DNA from: Paralithodes platypus
Lineage: Eukaryota; Arthropoda; Malacostraca; Decapoda; Lithodidae
Assembly (NCBI GenBank): GCA_032716605.1
Contig: CM064485.1
Coordinates: 28,237,558 to 28,301,557 of the forward strand
Length of the DNA: 64,000 nucleotides
Direction: 5' to 3'
In this document: positions 54,724 through 63,930 of the stretch, piece after piece
Numbering within the stretch: position 1 is the first letter of the stretch
How the letters are laid out: each line of letters opens with the position of its first letter
Program-made: the position numbers and the translations under genes
The notes under the pieces: model-generated
Databases searched by the model: none
Seen by the model: only the letters and a program-made list of their open reading frames with translations
Told to the model about the DNA's origin: nothing

Positions 54724-55962
54724 ATGTCTAATACATCAGAACACAGTGATGGGTCAGGTCACGATACGGGCTCGGAGGGAGAAAGACCTGTGGAGTGGCT
54801 AGTCGATAGCGAGGAGGGTACTAGAAGATTTTTAGAGGTGCCCCTTACCGCTGCCAGGGTGTTGAAGCTGAATAAGTATGGCTTAAAGTGTGTGGCAGGT
54901 CTTCAGGGTCACCAGGGTTTAAGTGGCATGAGGAAAGATCAGCTGAGGACTTTGATATTGGGTTTAGAAGGGAGAGACCTGGGTGGAGAGGCGACTGGAG
55001 GCCCCGGTCCCCAGCCCCCCCTCCACTCTACCCCCATATCAAACGTCAGGGTGCCTGAATTTAGTAGATACCCCCAAGTTGATGGTCAATGGCAGCGTGG
55101 AATTCAATCACAGGGACCCTCTCCATTAAATGCACCTTCCCCTCCTCAAGGGTTGACTCCAGATTTGTTGTTTCGGCTTGAGATGGCCAAGGTTGAGGTT
55201 GCTAGAGCTCAGGTTGAGGCTACCGAAAGACAGGCTAGAGCTCAGGTTGAGGCTGCTAGAGCTCAGGTTGAGGCTGCCGAGAGACAGGCTAGTGTGCAGG
55301 CTGAGGTTGCTAGAGCTCAGGCTGAGGCCGCAGAGAGAACAGCTATACGAGAGGCTGAACTGCAGGCAGAGTCTACTAGGTATCGGGCTGACAGGGAGCT
55401 GGAGAGATCTCGAGTGGAGGTAACAGGGCGAAATATTGGGGGAGGTAACAGACATCGGGACCAATCATTGTCGCACCTGCTTAAACTAGTTCCTGTGTTC
55501 GATGAATCATGTGTGACTGAGTTTTTTATGCGATTTGAGAAGAAGTGTCAGGAACACCAGTGGCCTCAGGAAAAGTGGGCAGCATTAGTTTCATCAAGAC
55601 TCCTAGGAAAGGGGCTAAAAGCGTATGATGCACTACCTTTAGAGTCCTGTGTAGTTTATGATGAGCTAAAGAAGGCTGTGCTACGGGCCTATGAGTTACA
55701 ACCAGAAACTTACCGCTTGAAGTTTCGGGATGTTACTAAGGGCAAGGATAGTACCTTCCTAGAATACGCCCGGGACTTGTCTGATGCACTACGACATTGG
55801 CTGCGTTCTGAGAGGGCAGCTACTTTTGAGGAGTTGAGTGAGCTGGTTCTCTTGGAGCAGTTCTTTAAGTGCACAGGCGGGGACTTAACATTAAATATAA
55901 AGGAAAAAAATCCTAGAACTCTCCAGGAGGCATCAGAAATGGCTGACCGCCGACTGTCATAA
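54724..55962 (+). CDS. gag: Gag (capsid part), 412 codons
   Basis: Starts at ATG 54,724 after a ~210 bp leader. Residues ~155-225 form an Ala/Glu/Gln-rich coiled coil from repeated VARAQVEAAERQA-type heptads, encoded by a tandem 18-39 bp DNA repeat. The capsid core follows at ~255-410: VPVFDESCVTEFFMRFEKKC, EKWAALVSSRLLGKGLKAYDAL, and LKFRDVTKGKDSTFLEYARDL, typical of Gypsy retrotransposon gag. A TAA at 55,960-55,962 ends the frame, but downstream codons in the same frame continue into the nucleocapsid. Gag assembles the particle. The stop may be a mutation or a recoding site. Confidence 0.9.
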   Translation: MSNTSEHSDGSGHDTGSEGERPVEWLVDSEEGTRRFLEVPLTAARVLKLNKYGLKCVAGLQGHQGLSGMRKDQLRTLILGLEGRDLGGEATGGPGPQPPLHSTPISNVRVPEFSRYPQVDGQWQRGIQSQGPSPLNAPSPPQGLTPDLLFRLEMAKVEVARAQVEATERQARAQVEAARAQVEAAERQASVQAEVARAQAEAAERTAIREAELQAESTRYRADRELERSRVEVTGRNIGGGNRHRDQSLSHLLKLVPVFDESCVTEFFMRFEKKCQEHQWPQEKWAALVSSRLLGKGLKAYDALPLESCVVYDELKKAVLRAYELQPETYRLKFRDVTKGKDSTFLEYARDLSDALRHWLRSERAATFEELSELVLLEQFFKCTGGDLTLNIKEKNPRTLQEASEMADRRLS

Positions 55963-57237
55963 ATTCGAGGGTGCGAAACAGCAGCTAGGAGTGAGTCGGG
56001 TGCAAAGGATCATACCCCTCCCCCTCCCAAGAATTTTGATACACATAAATACACAAAACCATCTAGCACTGACAATAAAACTGAACATAAACCAAATACC
56101 GTCCCGTATAAGAAGTCTAATGGTACCTCCCACTCCCAAGGGAAACCAAAGAGTAAAGAGTGCTTTGCATGTCACAAGGAGGGTCACTTTGCAAATGCTT
56201 GTCTGAACAAGCCACCAAACAAGGTTGTGTCATTGGCCCGCAGCATAGGGGTGTCGCCTATATTTTCTGAGTTTGCCAAGGGTAGTTCGTCAGAGGTTGG
56301 GACACAGCCTGTGTTCAAGAGTCCGGAAGGCTCGAACCCTGTCCGCGACGTCTTTGGGGGTCATAGAGGGCATGGTTTTGTGAGGTGGGCTGGCGAAAGG
56401 CGAGGAGTTAAGCTATTGCGTGATACTGGGGCTTCTCAGACCTTGTTAAGGAACTTTACTGGTAGACCGATTAACGCTGCTCGGGTGGTGGTAGTTCAGG
56501 GGATCAATGCTACGAAGTCCTACCCGCTGGTGCGGATGGAGCTGGAGGTGGGTGGTGTGGCGAAGGAGCTGGATGTCGGAATTGTAGAGAACTTGCCTGT
56601 TGGGGGCGTCGACCTCCTCCTCGGCAACGACTTTGCAGTGCCTGCTTCTAAGGTTTCACCCTTGGTCGTTGCCGAGAAGGCGGCCGACGTTAGTAGGGAG
56701 GAACAGGAGTGGGTTGAGAAGTGTAGCGTACAAACCATGGCGTGTGTTGTGACGTGTTCTCAGACATCCGGAGCCTTGCAGCCACCACCTCAGTCTATCA
56801 AACCGCGGAGGAAAGGTCACAAGAACACGGGAAGTGTTGGTCAATTGGAGAGTTTTGAGCCGGCAGTGTTTCTTGGTGACTCATTATTGGCACCTATGTT
56901 AGAGTCTGGAGAGGCCCCGGGGCCTGTCACCGCTAGTGCAGGTGCAGGGCAGGAAGAGACTCTGCGACAGCATCGTTATGCGCAGCGTGAGGAAAGGATG
57001 GCTCAGCGGGACATTGGAGGTGGAAACAAATTATTTAAGATGAACTTGGATAATCTCGCACCTGCTGATATATTTCCTTGCAGCTGGAAGATCCTGAAGT
57101 CAGGGCGTGTGGTAATGGTGCTGTCGAACTGGAGAGCGATGGGAATGCGCAGCCTGGTGATTTTTTCTTGTCCGAGGGGATCTTGTATCGGAGACATCAG
57201 GATCCCAAGAAAAAGTGGGATGGCGGGTCAGGATTAG
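55963..57237 (+). CDS. Nucleocapsid zinc knuckle and aspartic protease
   Basis: The same frame as gag, open from the TAA to 57,237. The zinc knuckle CFACHKEGHFANAC (CX2CX4HX4C) lies at 56,164-56,205. The first ATG after it (56,227) gives 336 codons with the retroviral-type protease motif LLRDTGASQTL (D66) and the second protease motif LLLGNDF (130-136). The last ~50 codons overlap the integrase frame and are probably a shadow, so the frame changes around 57,080. Protease processes the polyprotein. Confidence 0.85.
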   Translation: MRGCETAARSESGAKDHTPPPPKNFDTHKYTKPSSTDNKTEHKPNTVPYKKSNGTSHSQGKPKSKECFACHKEGHFANACLNKPPNKVVSLARSIGVSPIFSEFAKGSSSEVGTQPVFKSPEGSNPVRDVFGGHRGHGFVRWAGERRGVKLLRDTGASQTLLRNFTGRPINAARVVVVQGINATKSYPLVRMELEVGGVAKELDVGIVENLPVGGVDLLLGNDFAVPASKVSPLVVAEKAADVSREEQEWVEKCSVQTMACVVTCSQTSGALQPPPQSIKPRRKGHKNTGSVGQLESFEPAVFLGDSLLAPMLESGEAPGPVTASAGAGQEETLRQHRYAQREERMAQRDIGGGNKLFKMNLDNLAPADIFPCSWKILKSGRVVMVLSNWRAMGMRSLVIFSCPRGSCIGDIRIPRKSGMAGQD

Positions 57238-58586
57238 TGGACCAGTTAGTAGTACCAAGGGTGTGCCGTGAGAGCTTATTGAGATTAGCTCATGATGTGC
57301 CTTTGGCAGGGCACCTGGGGGCACGTAAGACGGAGGCAGCTCTGAGCAAGCTTTTCTGGTGGCCTGGGTTAAAGGCGAGTGTCGTGTCATGGGTGTCACA
57401 GTGTCACACTTGTCAAGTTGTTGGGAAACCCAATCAGGTCATCCCGAGAGCCCCGTTACAACCCATCCCTGTCATTGGGCCGCCCTTCAGCAAAGTAGTT
57501 ATCGATATGGTTGGCCCATTGCCCCCCACTAGTGCCGGCAATAAATTTTTACTAACTGTAATGGATGTATTAACACGGTATCCAGATGTTTACCCCATGC
57601 GCAACGGGATGGCTAAGACTGTTGTCAAAAACCTACTTGTCTATTTCTCTCGTTATGGCTACCCTCAGGAGATCCAGTCTGATCAGGGATCCAATTTTAC
57701 TTCTGCTCTGTTTAAGCAGACCATGCAGCAACATGGGATAGTGTCTGTGGTGTCATCTGCCTACCATCCCGAGAATCAGGGAGTTTTGGAAAGGTGGCAC
57801 TCGACTCTCAAGAGTATGTTGCGGTGTTATTGCATGGAAAATGGGAAGGACTGGGATCTAGGTCTCCCATACGTTTTATTTGCTGCGAGAGAAGTACCTG
57901 GGGAGAGCTTGGGATTTAGCCCGAACGAGTTGGTTTTTGGACACAGGGTCAGGGGGCCCCTCCACATAGTCAAGGAGATCTGGGAGGGAGTCACAAAGCC
58001 ATGCTCGCTTCTAAAGTATGTAGTTGAAAGCCGTGAGAGAATGCTAAAGAGCTTGGAGGTAGCAGGTCGGAACCTTAAGAGTTCACAAGCTCAGATGAAG
58101 GACAGATACGACCAGAAGGTGAAGCTGAGGGAGTTTGAAGTAGATCAGGAGGTACTGATACTACTGCCTCTGGTGGGACACCCCTTGTCTGCCAAGTATT
58201 CTGGTCCGTATCGGGTTGTAAGGAAGGTTTCTGATCTCGACTATTTAGTAGCTACTCCTGATCGTAAGAAAAAGAACCAACTTTGCCATGTAAATCTGAT
58301 GAAAGAGTATGTGAGGCGCCCCTCCGAGCCTCTCACTGTCCCGGTGTTGATCTGCAGCGATCGTGGTGGAGAAGGAGGAAGGGACAGTCAAGCTGCGGGG
58401 GAGGATAATTGGGATTGTCATGTTTCCGCGGATCAGTGGGTGGGGAATTCTAGACAAGTGGCTCACGAGTTGATATTGCACCTGCCTGAGCAACAGCGTG
58501 TAGCTGTGCAGCACTTGTTTGATTCAAACCCAGCTGTTTTCTCAAGCGGTGCACGATGTCGATGTTGGGGACCACCCGCCCTTTAA
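57078..58586 (+). CDS. Integrase, upstream of RT
   Basis: A 502-codon frame, different from both neighbours. The N-terminal HHCC zinc domain has H72, H79, C109 and C112 (LAGHLGARKTEAAL...QCHTC). The catalytic core has D143 (VVIDMVGPLPP), D202 (IQSDQGSNF) and E238 (HPENQGVLERWH), giving a DDX35E spacing. A GPY/F-like module follows (SAKYSGPYRVVRKVSDLDYL, ~375-395), then H-V-N-L-M-K, typical of Gypsy C-termini. The last ~20 codons shift out of the frame that continues as RT. No chromodomain seen. The placement before RT is the unusual point: normal Gypsy integrase follows RNase H. Entry coordinates include overlap regions. Confidence 0.93.
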   Translation: MQLEDPEVRACGNGAVELESDGNAQPGDFFLSEGILYRRHQDPKKKWDGGSGLVDQLVVPRVCRESLLRLAHDVPLAGHLGARKTEAALSKLFWWPGLKASVVSWVSQCHTCQVVGKPNQVIPRAPLQPIPVIGPPFSKVVIDMVGPLPPTSAGNKFLLTVMDVLTRYPDVYPMRNGMAKTVVKNLLVYFSRYGYPQEIQSDQGSNFTSALFKQTMQQHGIVSVVSSAYHPENQGVLERWHSTLKSMLRCYCMENGKDWDLGLPYVLFAAREVPGESLGFSPNELVFGHRVRGPLHIVKEIWEGVTKPCSLLKYVVESRERMLKSLEVAGRNLKSSQAQMKDRYDQKVKLREFEVDQEVLILLPLVGHPLSAKYSGPYRVVRKVSDLDYLVATPDRKKKNQLCHVNLMKEYVRRPSEPLTVPVLICSDRGGEGGRDSQAAGEDNWDCHVSADQWVGNSRQVAHELILHLPEQQRVAVQHLFDSNPAVFSSGARCRCWGPPAL

Positions 58587-59844
58587 ATCAGTGCCATACC
58601 GTGTTCCCCCTATTAAATTACCAGCACTTAGGGAAGAGCTGGATTATATGCTGAAACGTGGGCTGATTTCTGAGGGTGCAGTAAGGTGGACTTCCCCCGT
58701 CACACTGCAGCCCAAACCAGATGGCAAGGTGCGGTTTTGTATAGATTTCCGCAGGTTGAATGGTTTAACCCCCACAAATGCCTACCCTCTCCCTCGCGTG
58801 GACGACAGTGTGGATAAGATAGGAAAAGCCAAGTTCCTCACTAAGATAGACCTTGTTAAGGGTTATTGGCAAGTGCCCTTGTCTGAGCGAGCGCGAGAGG
58901 TGTGTGGGTTTGTGGTGGACGGTGCCACATATCGTTGCCATGTTATGCCATACGGGCTGAAAAATGCCCCTGCAACGTTTCAGAAATTAATGAACGACAT
59001 TGTAGCTGACATTCCCAACTGTACGGTGTACCTAGATGATGTCGTAATATACGACGATGATTTTAACAGTCACTGTGCTCACATCGGACAGCTTTTTAAT
59101 AAACTGAATGAAGCAGGTTTGGTGGTAAACCTGGGTAAGTGCGATTTTGTCAAAGCCACAGTTTTGTACCTGGGGTTCGAGGTGGGGATGGGTCAGGTGT
59201 GCCCTCCACAGACAAAGATCAAAGCCATCGATCAGTTTCCCCAGCCTACGACTAAGAAACAAATCATGCGGTTTCTAGGTATGATAGGCTATTATCGACG
59301 CTTCATCAAAGGCTATTCGACTGTACTTGCACCTTTAACTGACTTATTAGCTAAGGACAAGAAGTTCCGGTGGTCTCCTGAGTGTGCAGAGGCGTTTTCC
59401 TTGGTGAAACACCTGTTATGTACCCACCCCATACTCAGGGCCCCGGACTTCAGCAGACCTTTTCAGCTGGCGACTGATGCCAGTGGCGTAGGGGCTGGGG
59501 CTGTCTTGTTACAGACAGATGATGAAGGTATCGAACATCCAGTGAGTTTTTACAGTAAAAAATTCAATAGTACACAAAGGAATTACTCTGTAATTGAAAA
59601 AGAACTCCTGGCGATAGTGCTGGCGCTCAGGCACTTCGATGTATATGTTCCTGCTTTCGGACCAGTCGTAGTGGTTTATACCAATCATCACCCTCTGAAA
59701 TTCTTGAATCAGTTTCATAACCGGAATATGAGGCTGACCAGGTGGTCACTCATGCTTCAGGAGTATAATCTGGACATACGCCATATTGCCGGTTCTGATA
59801 ACGTGATAGCAGATTGTCTATCAAGGGTGGATGATGTTAGTTAG
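58519..59844 (+). CDS. Reverse transcriptase-RNase H
   Basis: A 441-codon frame. The RT palm has YRVPPIKLPALREEL, GAVRWTSPVTLQPKPDGKVR, D111 (LTKIDLVKGYWQVPL), MPYGLKNAPATFQKLM, and YLDD with D173/D174, all characteristic of Ty3/Gypsy RT; GFEVGMGQV, RFLGMIGYYRRFI and the RNase H begin at ~315. RNase H has D320 (LATDASG), E360 and D432 (SDNVIADCLSR). The third acid, normally in TDHxPL, is Asn389 here (YTNHHPL). That substitution would be expected to impair RNase H. The frame ends at TAG 59,844 with no integrase behind it, only ~320 bp of non-coding DNA before the purine tract. Confidence 0.94.
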   Translation: MIQTQLFSQAVHDVDVGDHPPFKSVPYRVPPIKLPALREELDYMLKRGLISEGAVRWTSPVTLQPKPDGKVRFCIDFRRLNGLTPTNAYPLPRVDDSVDKIGKAKFLTKIDLVKGYWQVPLSERAREVCGFVVDGATYRCHVMPYGLKNAPATFQKLMNDIVADIPNCTVYLDDVVIYDDDFNSHCAHIGQLFNKLNEAGLVVNLGKCDFVKATVLYLGFEVGMGQVCPPQTKIKAIDQFPQPTTKKQIMRFLGMIGYYRRFIKGYSTVLAPLTDLLAKDKKFRWSPECAEAFSLVKHLLCTHPILRAPDFSRPFQLATDASGVGAGAVLLQTDDEGIEHPVSFYSKKFNSTQRNYSVIEKELLAIVLALRHFDVYVPAFGPVVVVYTNHHPLKFLNQFHNRNMRLTRWSLMLQEYNLDIRHIAGSDNVIADCLSRVDDVS

Positions 59845-60154
59845 ACTGCCACAGGATTGAGGGTTGAGTGTGGAGGAAAATAGGCTGTCACTGTAGTTCA
59901 GCCGGAAAAAACAAATTAAAAAAGCAAAAACATTATAAAAACTCTTTATTTTTATAACGTGTAGAATTTTGTATAAGATGTTGTAGCAGTATCTAAGTTG
60001 AATGTTTTCGCTTATTGTCGCTAAGTTTGTTGAACTTGCTCGGTGGAGTGCAACAGTCTTTATTTTTTTTATATATAGTGCCTTGTGTCGCAACAGTGTG
60101 TGGTACTATGAGAAGCTTTCTGTTAGATATGAAGAACTTAGTCAAGGGTCTTAT

Positions 60155-60167
60155 ATCTTGGGGGAGG
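60155..60167 (+). other. Polypurine tract
   Basis: TCTTGGGGGAGG immediately precedes TGTGACGC of the 3' LTR, the expected plus-strand priming site. It fixes the true LTR start at 60,168. Confidence 0.75.
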
Positions 60168-62123
60168 TGTGACGCTCCTGCATAGTAGCCACTTCCTGCA
60201 TAAGAAACATACTGTGGTTGCAGTTGTGACGCTCCTGCATAGTAGCCACTTGCGGGCATGCGCGCGCGTCGGCTGCCCAGCCGTTTAGAAACCGGCTGGC
60301 GGCAGCCGGCCGGCCGGCTTTTCCTTAGTATATATCCTACGACAATGTAACTAATGTCTGGGATATTCTTATGTTGTTTCACAGCTTGAAGCTGCCCTTA
60401 TTCTTAACCAACGCATCTTAGTATATTTTATTCTCGATAGTTGATTGTTTCATTATAATATATAAGATGTAAGTCTAGTGAGAGTGGGAGGACACGAGCG
60501 GGAGAGAGAGACCGGCTGGGGGACGTTGCTTCGCGCGGAGAGTCCAGCTTGGGACGAGCCTGATGTTGCCACGTGCATTTGATAGCAACGTTAGGCTTAG
60601 TTTCGACTCACGCCAGGGGTAGAGGATTTTGACCCGGCAACTGTGTTGAGTGTTGCCAAGCATGGGATGTATTTTGCATACCTAGGGTGGGGTCCAGACA
60701 GATTCAAGACTCAGAGCTCACCTCACTGTCGTACCCTTCGGACCCCCTTGATATCTATCCCTCTCAACCCCACTTAGAAACTTTCTCTCTTACTTTGTAT
60801 ACCTTCTTTCCACTACTTCACCAATCTATTTAATTATCCCATCCCCTTGATAGACCTTATATCTATTATTGTATTAACGACGAGCTCTCAGATAACTAGA
60901 TAGGATTTAGGGCCTTATGCAGAGATTTAATTGTTAATGAGACCTAGGAAGCTTTTTTGTTGTCTCATATTTGGTGGTTTCATGCTTGCTGGTGTGTTCT
61001 TGTGTCAGGTTAGCAGGGGCTAGACCGGAGGGGAGGCTTTTTGCGATCCTTTAAGTAAAGTCTGCTGGTGCGAGTCCTGTGGACCCGCACGACTTTACTA
61101 GGATACCCGTGGGAGTCTGGGGGCATTTTCTTGTCTGTGTGCCTGTGTGTCTAGTGTTGTGTTGTGTGAGGGCCCTTGCCTAGTCCACTCAGCACTGCGC
61201 TAGCACATCTTGCTTTTGTTTTAGGGTCGCCAGGAGAGAGTCAGATACTTGCGATCTGAGTCTCTCAAGAGAGCACCCTTTCAATTAGAGTAATTTGGCG
61301 CACAGACTTGGGAACGTCCCTAGGCTAGAGCAGGTGGCTCAGCCCGGGTATCCGAAGCCTATATCCTTCCGGCTAGACCTCTGCCACCTGGCAGATTAAC
61401 AGCTAGTGGTTTATTATATCTGTATGCTTGTTATTGTGCCACAGTTTACCGTTTTTGTGAGCATTGTGAGTCAGGGTGTGGCTTAGAGACTCTGTCCGAG
61501 CAGGCTTGCCTGACTAAGAGTGGGAAGCACACCTGTATGTGGTTATGTTGCGAGTTGCTGCCTTTATTTAATTATACCTATGCCATTATACACTGTATGG
61601 CCTATCACTAGTATTTATTCCTGCTTATGAGTTAAGAGTTCTCTAAATCCGTAACTTACTTTCTTTGCTAAGCATCAGATCCTACAGTAGCCGCATGCAG
61701 TTTAGAGACCCGCATCTTGTCTACCTGTACGATGTTTTGAGGACTGTTTGCTTTCACCTTCTTTCACACAGGGGTGATTAGTTGTATTAATTAACGTAAC
61801 GTTAAATGTACTTTCTTCTAGTTTGTTATTAAATTGTTTCTGCAATTTAATTCCGTTATCTATCTTTTCCTTGAAGCTTTAAGTCAACTTAATTGTGTGA
61901 TCTTTTATATAGCCTGCTTGACTATCAGCAGTCTATAGTGCGTGCACCCTGTAACCGAGTCATAGGATACCTCGTTGTCCAGGCAGGACTCTTGACGGTT
62001 TAGGGTGGTTTGTTGCCTGGGTTTATAGATAAGGGTTGGATCTAGCGTTTTCCGTTGTTGCTTGTTGCCGCATACCTAGTCCAATAGAAAGAGCCCAGTG
62101 TTTATATATCCCAGGACGTAACA
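60168..62123 (+). repeat. 3' LTR, full length 1,956 bp
   Basis: Begins TGTGACGCTCCTGCATAG and ends CGTAACA (TG...CA). The first 27 bp (TGTGACGC...GCCACTT) is repeated 58 bp later at 60,226, with AAGAAACATACTGTGGTTGC between. This gives a short tandem duplication at the LTR start. In the 5' LTR only the second copy is present. Confidence 0.93.
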
Positions 62124-62900
62124 CAGTCAACCACAAAAGGTTCATATGGCTGTTCGAACTTCTGTTTCATTTGAGGGGAGTGTGTTCGTTTGTGTGTTCC
62201 CAAGTTTACCCGTCGTTCAGAAAGACCCTAGCTAATGTTATTGTTAGCATCGAGGGGGGCTTACTTTTAGGGATTGAGACTGTACCGTATCTCATTACCT
62301 TTACAAAATTAGAATGCTCTGTCCTCCAGGTCAGTTCCCAAGATTATAATCATTGACCTTCTTAAAACTAAATGGCTAGATATGTATGCGCAATCAAAAG
62401 CATACTGTCGACGAGGTGAATATCTAATTAATATAGATTGTTTCCATTTCACAAAAAGAGTATTTCATGGGTATGGGCTAATGCCCTTTCCTAACTATTT
62501 CTATAGCTAGTTATAACCTGAGTATCAATTACTAAACCCCTTTATGTTCTCCAATAACTCTCACTTAAAGTCTCTTAATTCTCTATCTTACTTAAAGTCC
62601 TATAAGATCCTATACTAATACTGGCTAATAGGCTGGTCGCCTTTACTAACAAGAAACAACTATATCTCACAACACTTCATCTCTTTATTTCATCAATTGT
62701 CTAGTAAATAATCTCTTTAGTTGTTCTATAAGAACACATCATATTTTATAGCTGGAACACCCCTGGTAGTCTTAGCATTTATCTTTCTTTAATAAGTCTG
62801 TTCGGGCCCATAAGGGTCCTTAAATTAAATTTTTTTTTTTTGTCTTCTGGTTGTCTTCACCAATTCAAAGTGGGCCAGTAGACCGCCTCCATTCGCTCCG
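62124..62900. other. Non-coding; dispersed repeat at 62,125-62,290
   Basis: The first ~165 bp matches the reverse complement of 40,985-41,140. The rest is AT-rich (CTTAAAGTC words repeated near 62,565 and 62,595), without a gene. Confidence 0.6.
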
Positions 62901-63139
62901 TTCCATCTACCACTTGATGAACATCTCAAACTGCTTGGCTAAAGGTATGTAGGCCAGTAATGTGTCTGCAGGCCTCGGGATACTGAAGGTGTATCTGAGC
63001 CGTGGTGGGTGTGGTGGTGCTAGGTATCTGGAGCCCTGGAACAGACTTAGTTGTTCTCCCCAGAGTGCCAAGGGGAAGCTCGGGGTCGCCTTTGCTGAGA
63101 GCGCCAGAGCGGTTAGTTGTGCTGCCTTCAAGTGCCCAG

Positions 63140-63222
63140 GGGTCAGTGGCTCCTGCTGCCCCGCCCACCTCCTTATATACCCCTTCCTCACGACTGGGCA
63201 CTCTCTGATTGGTCGAGCCGCG
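63140..63222 (-). promoter_or_regulatory. CCAAT/TATA/GC-box cluster
   Basis: On the minus strand GACCAATCAGAG (~63,209-63,220) is followed ~30 bp downstream by TATATAAGG (~63,172-63,180) and GGGCGGGGC. That is a textbook order and spacing for a pol II core promoter, predicting a start near 63,145. The transcript would run leftward through an open 94-codon frame (62,907-63,191) lacking a good ATG and of unknown identity. It could be an LTR promoter. Other CCAAT-like boxes (ATTGG) lie at 63,475-63,490 and 63,575-63,600. Confidence 0.45.
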
Positions 63223-63668
63223 CAGCCGGGCGGAGTCTGGCTATTTCTCTCGTTTTGAATCTGTTTCCCCTCTCTCTCTTGCTCCAGTCTATCTTCTAAA
63301 TATTCTCCTGGCAGCTGGTTTAAGATGTTTTTTTAGTGGCTGACGGGAGTACGAAGGTGGCACCAAGGTATTATGACATCTGCGACCAGGATAGAATATG
63401 CGTGAAAGAACTGGGAGCGAAGTTACTGATGAGGATGAGGAAGGCAGCACAGCTTGCTTACGTCGCTGCGTCATTGGAGGCCTCTGATTGGCGGAGAGCA
63501 GGGATGTGGCAGTGTTGTTCTCTTGGCACGTTATGAAGGGTAAATCTTGTCTCTTTACCTGAGCGAATCCCGTCCCCTGATTGGTGGACATCCCGTCCAC
63601 CAATCCTTTAACTATTATTATTTTTATTATTATTATAATATATTATTTAAAATACCCAGTACTTATCT
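63223..63668. other. No gene recognised
   Basis: Contains GATTGG motifs, a GGTGGACATCCCGTCCACC hairpin at ~63,580-63,598 and an (ATT)n run near 63,615-63,635. Confidence 0.45.
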
Positions 63669-63930
63669 AATAGGGTAGGAATAATTTGACAGTTGTTTGG
63701 AAGTCTATGCTACATATAGTAAACTTAATGGCAATCAGTATTCCTCACAGAGATTGATTCTCTCTCCAGGTCGAAATATGTTCAAACTGAAGAGCTGAAT
63801 ACCATACTTACGACAGTAACGACATTACTGTACAGAATATATTGTACTTCGGAATGTTTAAGTTCCCATTACAACCTATCTGTACTATCGCTATTCAGAG
63901 CTTTGACCTACTTCGACTCCGATCGAGAAA
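63669..63930. repeat. Dispersed repeat (partner at 40,412)
   Basis: Second copy of the repeat described at 40,412-40,660. The two loci bracket the DIRS and Gypsy insertions, and both also carry the 40,985/62,125 repeat nearby, in opposite orientation. Confidence 0.6.

Larger units (their letters stand above)
52577..62123 (+). mobile_element. Ty3/Gypsy-type LTR retrotransposon with integrase before RT (Gmr1-like order)
   Basis: Long LTRs (52,577-54,509; 60,168-62,123) flank gag, a zinc knuckle, an aspartic protease, an integrase and a reverse transcriptase-RNase H, in that order. RT and integrase are Gypsy-like in sequence, but the integrase precedes RT. A primer-binding-like TGGCGACC follows the left LTR at 54,512, and a purine tract CTTGGGGGAGG directly precedes the right LTR. 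LTRs differ at roughly 14 positions in ~1.93 kb by eye, which indicates a young insertion. The left LTR lacks ~34 bp of the right LTR's start. No target duplication is found, consistent with later truncation. Confidence 0.93.

Noticed and set aside
62907..63191. 94-codon minus-strand ORF downstream of the promoter-like cluster
   Set aside because: No ATG near its start after the predicted transcription start and no recognisable domain. Insufficient for a gene call.
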